In this document: positions 1 through 12,501 of the stretch, piece by piece
Layout of the letters: each line of letters starts with the position of its first letter
How positions within the stretch are numbered: the stretch's first letter is position 1
Source of the DNA: Elysia chlorotica
Taxonomy: Eukaryota; Mollusca; Gastropoda; Plakobranchidae
Reading direction: 5' to 3'
Length of the DNA stretch: 64,000 nucleotides
Assembly: GCA_003991915.1 (NCBI GenBank)
Contig: RQTK01000896.1
Location: 92,401 to 156,400 of the forward strand
Position numbers and translations under genes: made by a program
The notes under the pieces: generated by a model
What the model saw: the letters and a program-made list of their open reading frames with translations, nothing else
Told to the model about the DNA's origin: nothing
Databases searched by the model: none

Positions 1-1989
1 GATGTATAGCAGGCTGAAGAGGACCATGAGCTGCCATGCTGAGATTCTTATATAAGCACTGCGAGCCATGCGTGCCTAGTCTAGATCACCAAGTATGAGC
101 AGGTGGAGTATAAATGATTATACCGAAACATTCTGCAGGAAGAAAAAAAAAACACAAGAAAAGTGTTGAGGCATTGGTATCAGGTCTCTCTGAGTCTTTA
201 ATCAGAAAATACAAGAATAAACAATTGACAGTAAGACTAATTGTAGGCAAAAATATTAATTATTATTTCATATATTACTCTACCTGTCATGAAATTAATT
301 AATGATAATCATGACAGAAAAAAAGTTTCAAATTGAAGCATAATCTTTTGCAGAAAAAAAAAACACAGGGAAATTCATAGTTTCAAGACAAATTATTATG
401 TAAACCTAAATTAGAAGATATAACAATAATGACCATGCAAGCACACAGCTGCTCTTAGTCCAGCAGTAAGGCAATATCAATTGAAAAATTGAACTAGTGT
501 GGTGTATGCAATTCTCTTACAGCAGTTCCAGTTAACTGGTGCTTCCAGCTGTGGGCCTATTGGATGACTAGAAAATTGATACTTAGTTCTTAAATGTGCA
601 GCTTATCTGTGGGCAGATCACAGTTTTGTCAACAATGGGTTGGGGGGGAACTATTCATAAATTTACTATCAATTAGCTTTTTTTTAATATAAATTTTGGA
701 TGCAAGGTTAACAGTTCAAGCTGTCAGTGCTGCCAATATTATAGGGAGTGTCTAGATATGTATATGTCTCTATATATATTATAAAGCTAAGATATATCAC
801 TTAGTTTATGTTTTCTAGGTAGAGAAAGATTATTTACTGTCTCTAAAATAATTGCCTTAAATAGCGTAAATAACCATTATTTAGACAGAAACACTATAAT
901 TTATTTATATAAAGCGTATACATAGCAACATTTGCACAAACATATAGACTCAGCCAGTAAAATAATTTACGTTTTAACTTCCTCTAGCATTACTTATAAC
1001 ATGATTGTACCTGGTGTTGAACCAATTTGATTGGTATGCCACTTAGTAACCTAGTTATCTTGCTGACACTTCTGGTTCATTGGCTTGTGTGGGTATTCCA
1101 TAAGATTAATTTACAGTTGAATTAATTATTTCATAGTTTACAAAGAAGAAGAAAAATTGAAGACTTTCACCTGTTTGTTGAATATGAGGAACTCTTTTGA
1201 GTCTGAGTTTGTTGTAGTTGAGTTGTACTTCAGGTAAGCTTTAAACTAGGTCTAAATCTAGCCCAACTAGCAAGGCCTGTATAACTTGATGGCAGCCTTC
1301 TAGTGATATTGTTGAGATCTAGTAGCTAGGTGGCATTAAAAATGAATCCAGGAACTAGAATGATCAATCATCAAGACAGAGACGAGATATATTAGTGTGA
1401 GAGGTTTCACAGTGAGGATTTTTCTTGGCTCAAGATAATTGAGGCGGTTGCTTCTTTTTTAAAAACTTAGTTTAAAACTCAGTCTGAACATTGTTCAAGT
1501 TTCTTCAATCGCTTCAAAAAAGAAATAGCCATAGGGTGAGCTCTCCTGACGCTTGCACAGCTTATCAAAAGTACTGCGAGCTCTTTTTGTGAAATATAGT
1601 ATTCAGACAAGTAGAGAATAAACAAGACCGGGTTATTGTATGTGCTCGCTTAACTGACGACTGTGTGACTGATTACATGTAGATCTAGATCTAGAATCTA
1701 GTACGGATTACACAGTAGTGACCTACTGTCACGGAGATAGGCGCAAATGGTGGCTACCGAGAGCTGACAACTGACAGTTTCCACACGAATAGGATTATAC
1801 CACATGAAACGTCTCACTAAACCTATAGTATCTGGCGTTACCTTAGATTCCGCTTCAGGTTCAGATGATTGGTTACGCTACAAAGATTTCCTCTTGAACC
1901 GTTACTTCGACTTCGACTTGCGATTCGCAACCTCAACTCATATGTAAACACAACAGGATTTTGTACTTTCATTTTTGTGCCCAAAACTT

Positions 1990-1990
<1 letters not shown>
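1..1990. other. gene-free AT-rich stretch
   Basis: I find no exon chain, RNA gene or recognisable transposon here. The sequence is AT-rich with short homopolymer runs. A TAGATC-type palindromic run sits near 1680-1700. The right part may hold the promoter and 5' leader of the ribosomal protein gene that starts at 2659, but I see no specific promoter motif. Confidence 0.5.

Positions 1991-1993
<3 letters not shown>

Positions 1994-2051
<58 letters not shown>
1994..2051. repeat. (TC)n microsatellite
   Basis: An almost pure TC dinucleotide run of about 29 units lies some 600 bp upstream of the MRPS5 start codon. Open frames across it, reading SLSL or ERER, are low-complexity artefacts. Confidence 0.95.
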
Positions 2052-2055
<4 letters not shown>

Positions 2056-2658
2056 CCCATTCGCTTTCTCCCTGTCTTCTTCTCTTTCGCTCTCTCACAA
2101 CCGGATTATTAGAGGATGTCGGTTTTTACGGTATGAGGGGAAAATGTGCGGCAAAGTACGGTAGCATTACTTTTCTGTTTCAAGTTGAAAAGAAAAGAAA
2201 GAAAAAAAGATCAGAAAAGAAAAGAAAGAAAAAAAAATCAGGTATTTATTACAATTAAAGGCAGTATACCATTTAAAATAGGACTTTTTGTGTGTGCAAG
2301 TTTCTCTGTTGAGATGTTACGGTGTCACAAACAAAAACAAAGACATGCACTGCACCGGTTCATGATACATTGCAAAGCCTGAGGCGCACGCAAATTCGCC
2401 TGTGTGCTCCCTCTCTCTATCGTCTCTATCGAGGAGAACACCCCCTATTACTTCTTACTGTGGTACATAATAAGCAATGTGTACTTCCCTGTCTAACTGA
2501 AAAAAAAATTGCGATGAAGTAGGCTCCGAAAAAGGCGGCGCATGTTTGGGTGCATCACAGAGTTTTTTTTTATTATTGCGATTACTTCTTTGGGGTGCAC
2601 GTATACATTAGGAAACTCATTTATTTAGAGGAGAGAAAGCGGGTTTTTCACAAACAAA

Positions 2659-5600
2659 ATGGCGATGTCCTTGCTCCGTGTTTTGGCACAAAACGCAAAG
2701 CCGACTATCAGCTCAATTGTCTCTAGCAATTTGCAAAGAGGTAAAAAACAAAAGCAAAAACCTTCAAAACTTGAACAAATTAATTGATAACATTGAACTG
2801 GTAAAAAATCTATTAGATTAGTGAAACCACTATAGATCTAGTCTATAAACAATAGAAAGACAAGATTGTCTTCTTCTTCTTCTTCTTCTTCTTCTTCTTC
2901 TTCTTCTTCTTCTTCTTCTTCTTCTTCTTCTTCTTCTTCTTCTTCTTCTTCTTCTTCTTTTTCTTCTCTTCTTCCTCCTCCAGGGGGCATGGTTTTCCTG
3001 GGGTAGAACATCGGCTTCCGACGCATAAGGTCCGAGTTTGAGTTCTGGCGACTTCGCTCCCTACTGGTTGGGTTGGTGTCAGTTTAATGTGACTAGCTAG
3101 TAGCTGAGACAGTAACTAGTGTGACAGTAGTCATGGTATCCCCTTCCTGTCTCATGTGTGGCAGCACATAAAATTGTCAGATGTCAGTCTTGGGGCCGGT
3201 CCACAATAGTGCTGATGTTGGACTCAACTACAACTACAACTCTTCCTCCTCCTCCTCCTCCTCCTCTTCTTCTTCTTCAATGTGACGAGCTGAGACAGGA
3301 GTCATGATATCCCTGACCTGTCTCGTGTATGGCAGCACATTAAGTGATTAACTTGTCAGACTTTATCAGTCTTGTGGCCATCCACAAATAGCCTATATAT
3401 AGTGCTGATGTTGGACGTTAAACCAACTCAACTATTATTATTATTATTATTATTAATAATATTTTTTTTTTTCACAAAACTAAAATCGGACTCTACCACC
3501 ATTTCCTCAATGTTTGACTCCCAATCATTTTCATCTTTATGGTATTCAGGAGATCACCCATAGCACTCAAAGTTTCGACCTAGAGTTGGTCTTGAAACTG
3601 CTCGAAATCATATAATAAAAAAACGTGAAGTTTGTAGGCCTAATTTTAGGCTATTAAACTTAAAAACGCTTTACAAACAAAGCTTGAAGTGTCCTCTAAA
3701 TGTAGTTATGAGGTTTTACACAAGATTTCCGGAAGTATTGAGTTACAAAAGCAAAGAAATCGAAAGCAAAAATAAATGGGCGATGACATGCAGTATAGGT
3801 ACACAATAATAATATAGTGGTCCATACCGGTGACAGCAAGCAGTATTGGTGGGAATGAGTTTAAAAAGCTTGCCTGCAATAGTGTTCTGGTGCCAAGCGT
3901 TATCATGACTAATGTTAATAGTTAAACAGACTACAGGTATTAATTTAATAGTGATAATTCTAGTTATCTCTGGGGTATCTCATATGTAGGATCTAATTTC
4001 TCAAACCCTCAAATTGTATACAGCTATTCTTGAGTAAGAAAACACATTCAAAAAATCTATGCCCCTTTTCACCCTTTGGTATCTTAAAGTTGGATAAAAA
4101 AAAATTGCCCCTTAGTGTTCTTTTTTTTTTTTTAATTGAAAACCAAAACACCTAAAATTGGAATTTGTCATTTTTAAATTCCTTTAGATTTATTACTGTG
4201 TTCCTTATATCAATTTTTATTATTTAAAAAGAGGGGTCTGTAAAGAGTACTTGTCTTACAGAAAAGGGTACCAAAAAACGATTATCATGAAGAGTAGACA
4301 GATATCTTACCAAGATGTGTTCATAGTTTTTATTTGGAGAAAGTTTTTCAGTGTATTCGTAGTGAAGTCATAATAGCTTTTGCAATATGAATACGTTTTG
4401 TTGGATCTAATTTTCTATCTTTTGTGTACTTTTCTTCAGAAACTTGTATCAAATGTGTTGCTATTGTGACAACGCCAATTTCTTGGTCAGCTGTACGATA
4501 TAACCCAAGTTTTGCAGGAAAAGGTAAGTGGCAACCAAAGACCTTAAAACATCTATAGAAAATACTTGGCATCTTACTAATGAAAACGTGACCAAACATA
4601 AGATTTTAGGTTGCATAAGTAATTTTTTTTAAAGATTTCTCTATTCCATTCAAAATAACACTGGTCTAATCCATTGAATATTAAAAGGTATTTTTCATTT
4701 GAGCTGGGAATCTTTTTGGCTTATGAATTGTTTAAAAAAAACACCTTCTATATGTCAATGTAATGGGAAGAACCCAGCATTTTTTATATGGGCAGTTAAA
4801 TACAAATAAATTATCTACATTTTTGTTGTCTCACTGTTTTGAAAAAATTGCACATGAAAGGAAAAGAGATTAGCTTTTTAATGAATCATTAATTTAATAT
4901 CATCCTCAAACTCTCCATAGCTCTTCATTACTTTCATTTGCATCATAGTCAAATTTGTCACTGGGGTACTCTTATCATTAGTATTTTGCTTTCAAGCTGT
5001 CAAACTTTGCATGAAATTGAATGCCATCTTTAAAAAAAAATATTATATTTTGGTTATTTATAGACAGTTTAAAGGGCGACCGCATGGCATGGCGGGCGCT
5101 GTGCTTGATTAATGACTAAACTTGTCTTGCTTTAAAAAAAGCTAAAGATGAATAATTTAGTTGAACCCACTTTTTCACCTTGAAAGCATTTGTGCTAGTG
5201 AAATTATTTCATCCAGTAAGGTCAAAATGTTTTTATCTAACTAGGAACTTACAAGTAACTGTGGGTGAAAAGGGCATCATTGCCTTTGCAAGTAGGGTAA
5301 AATTTTCTTTAACAATCTATGGCTTAGTTCTACAATTTCATGGTATTACATTTTTTATCTAGACTGCTCCTTTGTTTTGTTTTTTTATGTTGTATAAAAA
5401 TGTTAGCCCTAAACACATTTTGTTGAGAACACAATATTCCATAGAGTATTATCTTTTTAAGGTCTCAACCTAGAGATTATTGACTTCCCCAAACGAGAAA
5501 GCATTAGTAACATGTTTAATGAAAAAAGTTAACAATTCATATATTTTGCAAGTGCATTTTCTTTTCTTTTCAGAAATGTATCTGAACGGCTGTGTCAAGA

Positions 5601-8600
5601 TTGAACTCAATTTAAGATTAAAAAAAGAAATTTGTATTTCATTTTAAAATATATTTATTTCATAGTAACGGCAAACCAGTTGTGGGATGGTGTTACAAGT
5701 GTCAGCAATGCAGGCAGGAAAAGAGGGCGTGGTAGGAATGCTAAGAAAAGAATTGATCTCAACAGAGGGCAGCAACTGGGAATTGGTAAGTGTGACATTG
5801 CTCCACGTAGGCTACCACATAGTAGTGTTCACCAAATCGGCTGTTACGCGCTTGGAGAAACTACTAGCAACTACTCAAAATTTCTTAAGCCTTTTCCCAT
5901 CAGCTCGCACATTTGATGTGGGGGTTGATGCACTCTTGTGCTAATACCTTTTTGTATTGATCCACACACCATCTGTTTTGCAATAACAAATAACAAAACT
6001 TTTACCTATTCAAACTTTTGGAAATTCCCTAAAATAGTGCGCCGACAAGGTAGAGGCTTAACCTTGTACAATGTGAAAAGGTGAAAAAGAAAAAGGGGGG
6101 GGGGGGGGGGGGGGAAGGAGACGGAAAGGTCGCGAGAATATGTGAAAAGATTAAGAAGGGGGGGGGGGGGTGAGTGTTAATGAATAATTATATAAGCTAG
6201 ATTCCAGACTTTTCTCGGGTTGTCTTGTCTTGATATAGCTAGAAAGGCCTAGAGATTTCTAGATCTGTGCTTTGTGTATTTAAGAGCAGAGTGTGGCAGA
6301 GTGATTGAAAATTGATTGATGATTTTATTCTTCTGATCATGTTGTAGCATCTCTTGAGTTGAATTCTTAACCCTCAGACAGGGTGCTTATTAATAAAGTT
6401 TAATTATTGTGTTTCTACAAAGGATTTCTAATAATCATTATTTTGTTAATCTTGATAGTTTGTCCGAGTTCTACTTGAGTTATAATTTTTCAACAATTGA
6501 TCTGCAACAGGCACCCACTTTATCAAATCAATGTCACAGTAAGTCACAACACAGTCAGTATTCAAGCTTTTTCTTTTCGGAAACGTGAGACACACACTAG
6601 GTGCAAAAAAAATACTTTTTTGTGGAATAATTTGATCAAGAAAACTGACAACAAGCTGTATTTATTTTCTCGCAAATAAATGATGTCATCTGATCATTTC
6701 ATATTGGTAGCCATGCTTAAAGATAAATGAGAGTTTGTTTGAACGTAGAATTGTGATCTTAAAATTCACAATACAGTACTAAATAGTTATAGAGATTGAC
6801 AAACTTCATCATTTCCAGGTAAGTCAGGCTTAGTGTACCCGGGACTCACAGGCCCAGCGCTAGTGGGGAAAAAGATGTTGAGTATCAGTGACCAGAAAAA
6901 AAGTAAAGCACCAAGTGAAGCACCGCCCGTTGAAAAGAAGTCAAGGTTTCCTGAAATACCTGCACTTCAGGTAGGAAATGGAACTGCTCTTATTGTGCCG
7001 TAATCAAAAGATAGATTCTATAGTAAGAGAAAAAATAAAATATTGGATCTGAATCATTTTAACTTTTCCTTTATTTTTATCTGCGATGCTATGCAAAGTT
7101 TTCAAACCACACAGTCTCAGAATTTTACAATTTGAACTCATGTGAATGATATTTGGGTGGTTATCAATAAATTTAAAACTTGACATGATTCTTACAATAG
7201 ATTATTAATTTAATTGCTTGTGCATTAAAGCTGTAATTTTAAACTACATGTTATTTTTCTTGGTTACATATCTTTTAAGAAATAAGAGTTTCAATAGCAA
7301 TGAGTAAATATATTCAGTTCGCATTTGGTAACTTTTCTGTACAAATGCATGTGTGCAACATCCTAAACCATATAGTAATATACCTTGTTTATATATTGTT
7401 CAGCTTTGATTTTGTTCTTTACTGTGATCAATGTAGTAGCTAAAGTTTAGGGCTGAAAAGTAAAGCATGAACTTATTCATTTAGTATCATTCTTTCTAAA
7501 AGCTTGGTGATGTTTTAAACATGGTATTTCAGTAATTTCTTCCTTTCTTTTCTTCAATTCATTTTTAAACCCTCTGTAAAATATCATTTTATTTATGCTA
7601 TACATGTATTTCCATATCAGTTCAGTACTTGACTGGGTAGTGGTAGGACAGAGATGGTCAACATATTGTATGGCAGCGAATGCCAGGCAGGTCTGTTCTC
7701 TGCCAATCTTTTCAGGGTTGGGCTGTCCAGAAAATCTTTGTAATTATGAAAAGCGGAAATTCAAACAAATCATATCTTGCAAAGTGCTGGGTTTTTTCAT
7801 TCCAAACATTGAGTGATTCAAGATTTCACAAATTGGCTTCATTACTTTGGCTTTATCATTTTGACATAGCTTGCTGTCTTCCTTTTAACTCTGCAGCGAG
7901 GATACAGTGGGAGAAAATTTCCTGGGACAAGCATTGGACCACCAGATCCTATAAATGACTGTAAGTTTTTACTCTATCTTTCACTGCTCAGACACTGCAA
8001 AGTTGAGTTTTATTTTGGACATTTTGAGACCCTTGCCATGGCAAGAGTTGTTAAGAAAAACAAGAAATCTTGTAATAACCGAGTTTTGATGTATTTTTCT
8101 CAAAAATAGAACTATATGCTTAGTTGATGCGAAGTATAGAACCAGAATGGTTTCACCCACATTCAACAAAGCTGTTTATTTTATTAGATGTTTTTTTTAT
8201 ATACCCCAAGTTATTGTTACTTTTTTAATATTTTATTTCTACCAGATGAATTTGAAGGATTTGACACAAGGGTTCTTGAGGTAAGATTAACAAATATACA
8301 AGTATTTTACACACTCTCAGATTGATTTTCTGTTGGTAAAAGCTTTTTAAGATGTGTTTAAAGGTGACATTTTTAGCCATTACTCTCTTGAAAACTTTTA
8401 TAACTTAAATGGTATTAATAATGATAAATGTCTTAACAATTTTGGTGATTGTAAGAATGAAAAGCCCATTTTTTTTATTGCATTTATAGTATTTACATGA
8501 TTTAAGACACAGACAACTGGGTGAGCTGGCTTGAAATTTTATTACTCTTAATGAATATACATCTGAGTCGGTAGGGAAAGAGTCCACTAAGCTTTCCTTT

Positions 8601-11600
8601 TGTCTTTTTGCAATATAATTGCTTGGTGCGCTTCTTGACTAAGACTAATCAAATGTTATATTTGGTCAACATTTATGAATGAGTGTGAAACTTGGTCTAT
8701 GACTGCAGATACTGAAAGAAGAATAGATGCTTTAGAGTTTAGAAATGTGGATTTATAGAAGAATAACAAGAACCTCTTGGAAAGAAAAGAAAACAAAACT
8801 TGAGATACTAGACATGGTAAATATCAAGCAAAAACAGCTCCTCAAAAGAATGAAAGAGATAAAAACTAAACATTACGGACATGAAAGAAGGCACAGTTCA
8901 TTGCAGAAGAAGATTGTAGAGGGTATGGTGGAAAGTGCGAGGGGTAGTGGAAGGTGGCGGATAAGCTGGGTCAAGAACGTAGAGGAGTCGAATGGTATGA
9001 AAATCGAATGCTGCGAGATTGCGCTTGAATGAGAAAGATGGAAGACCATTGCGTTCAAGTTCTGGAAAGAGAAGGAACTCTTACTGACTGATTTCTTGAT
9101 GTAGGATATTTTCTTCTTGAATTGTACATAGAGGCCAAATTTAAGTTGCCAAATAATTTACGGGAGCACCCACCATCGCCCCTAGCCCTTTACTACTATA
9201 GGAAATATAACGTGGTTGCAGAGTTAAGATTTTAACAAGAAACACCACATTTGAATGTTGATATTAAATTTTTTCGTATACACAATGAAAATACAGCATA
9301 AATGTCTGAACCGCTGGTGCTTCCGTAAACAAACAGGTTTTTTTCGATCAATAGAAGTTCCAACGTCAGTATCAGTTTATAGCTCACAAAATATCGGTCT
9401 CGTTAGCGATTTAGATCATCTCGAAATGGCCCTTCTTTTTTTTTGCTCATCTTACTTAGAATGATAGTCTGCCCATCTTACTCAGAGTGATAGTCTTGAA
9501 GATGAAGATCTAATCCGGTAGACGAGGATGAAGGAGAAAATGGAGAAAGTGATAATGAAGTAGAAACAGAAGAGGCTAGTGGTGATGGAGGTGACAGAAG
9601 CAATGCGAACGTGGATCTAGACGTAGATCTACTAGACTCTAATAGTGAGGAGATTGCAAGTGCTCAAACAGTTTGTGACTTTGCCTGGTCCTCGCAGCTT
9701 CATTTTTAAAAATTCTGTGAATATTTTGTTCTCAATGTGTCTAATGGCATGTAAACAAAAAATGAACACACATAAATTCACCACATAACCAAAAGTTCAC
9801 CAAAAAAACACTTGTAGGGCAAGCAAAAGGGGTCTTTCCGCCAAAAGTTTTGACTTTTCTATTTTTTATGAACATCAGTATATAGAAAAAATGGAGTTAT
9901 GCCCCTTATGGCAATAAATTGGCCTTGTGAAATATATCAATTAGTCAGTAAATTAAGGGTTACGGTAAACAGTATTTTTCTGCTAAGAAGATTTTGGTTT
10001 GATATATCTGCAACAGCAGTAATGATGATATTTTCAGCAAGATGTATGAATTAAAAAATATATTGCTCTTGTCTGATCATACTAAAACTGTAAAAATTGG
10101 CCAAAATGATGGGCACATATATATTGACTTATTATTCTATCATCAGTACAAAATGGTGTCACACATGACAGGCAACCTTGGTAGAAAAATGAGAGTGAGT
10201 GCTTTGGTTGTCACAGGCAATGGAAAAGGTCTGGCAGGTAAGAAAACATTGTACAGCTTGGTTTTGAGTTTGGCAATATTTGAGTATTTTCAAAATTTTC
10301 TAAATGAAGTGAAAATGGCACAATACTTATTTACACTGCTTTGTTGAACAGTTGATTTAGCAACAATAAAAACTTAATTAATGATTTGTTCTTTCCAGGT
10401 TTTGCAGTCGCCAAAGCTCCAAAGGGACAAGCCGCTTTAAGAAAGGTATGTGACACATTGGTGAAACTCTATAGATTTTCAAGACTGTGATAGTGAGTAA
10501 GAAGCATCTCCACGATAAAGCGATGGGATAGAATCTTTTTTTAGCCCCAGACACTGCTTTACCACAGTAAAGTAGAGGTTATAGAGAGGCTGATTTTTAT
10601 CCAATCAGAAAATGCTTTCACTTCATGATAGTGCAAATGAGAAAGAAAGATGTCAGCGTCCATTCACTGTTGATTGTCTTTATTATTTTGGATGAATTTG
10701 ATCAAAATTCACGATTAAATGAAGTCAACCTGAACCCGGAAATGAGAGTGCTAGATGCCAGCATAAAAAGCTTTTCACGGTTGCTGGCATGCTTGCGAAT
10801 TTCGATTATTTCAAAGAACTAGAAGCTGTTAGACACACTGATAGTTTTCACCATGTTCAGCTCAGGAGACTACGTAGAGAGTCAAAATACTGCAAGGGCG
10901 CAAAGGGTTGATGGTTAGAAAGCTTAGAGAAGACATTGTGGTAATGACCCAAGAGCTTATCATTTTTAAAAATAATAATGCCTAACTGCTTGAGAAAGTT
11001 GCTCTTGAAAAACAACCATTTTAGTAGATCTTTATATGTCCTTGACAAAAATCCTTTTGAATTGAAAACTAAAGAAGCTTTTTGATGGTGATTCATTTAC
11101 TGTTTGAAAAAAATACAGTCAGTGTCTATACTATAAATTGAAAAACAGGTGCTGCATATTTCTTTGTTTTGGTGACATGGTCAGTAACTAGTATCAGTCT
11201 ATATACCTTGCAAACAAGGCTTGGAAAGTTTCCTTATCTTGTAATTATACTGTAGATGAGTTGTCTCTGAATAAAAAATACAGAGTATGATTGTTGAATG
11301 TTATACTGTAACTGTATACCTTATGACAAGAAATAAATTTGTACAAATTTATCCCACAGGCAAAGAATATGGCTGCCCAAAGACTACAATATTTTGAGAG
11401 ATACAATGATCATACAGGTGAGTATATTATTGAGAAAATCAACATCTTAAGATTGTCATTTTCATATGCTGGTGTTATTAAAAGCCCACAAGAAATGTAT
11501 TATTTTTATAAACTATTCAGCATACAGTTACTATATTAAGAAGTTTTCAAATAATTATATGTGTTTGATTGAGCTGAAAATTGAGATATGTTTTTTGAAT

Positions 11601-12454
11601 ATTAATGAATACAAATTTGTCAGTAAAATGTGTATAAAAGCATAATACATAGAAGCAACGGAAAAATATTCTATCTATTTTGGTCGTAACTGAGTTTTTT
11701 TGTTTCGTCTTCCCCAGTTTTCCACAATTTTGCTGTAAAGGAGCATAAAACAACTCTTTTTGTTCAAAAGATGCCAAAAGGTTTGCTTATTATGCTTCTC
11801 TCTTATTTTGATTGTGCTTTAGAAGGATTATTTTTATGGCTTGGATGAATATTTCATATCAAACAATCAAATTTTATGTAAAGCAACATCATTTTGAAAT
11901 TTAACAGAAATTTGTCCAAATTTCTCAATTGGTCATGGTAAAATTACATTGGAAGATGTGTTAAATTTGAGAAGTCATCCTTTTGCCTGTGCAACAGTGG
12001 TAGGAGGATGTTTTCACTGCTGGATGACACAGGCCTCTTGGGTACATGCATTTTTGTCGTCAATCCCAATTTCCACAGGAATTTACAGATTTTTTAAACT
12101 CTGAAGATATTCAGCATGGCGATTGCCGATTTTTTTCTCATTAATATTGTTCACTGTGCGACTGCCTCTATTTGCCTCTTATCAAAAAAGCCAAGACAAG
12201 CCTAGTTTCGCACATATTGCATTTTCTTGTCCTCAATACAATAAATATAGCGCTGACGTTAAGTATTAATTCAATTCAACTGAAAATATTACTAATGGGT
12301 GCAAGTTTTCCGGAATAACCTGGAGTCCGATCCGCACCACCGGTTGCAATCCTTTTCCGGATTCGGTTCCGGATTGGATCTAAGAAAATTCGGGGTCTGA
12401 GATCTTGCATTGTTTAGCTCAAAATCTAATCTGTTCCTCCCCCTCCTAGACCAT

Positions 12455-12501
<47 letters not shown>

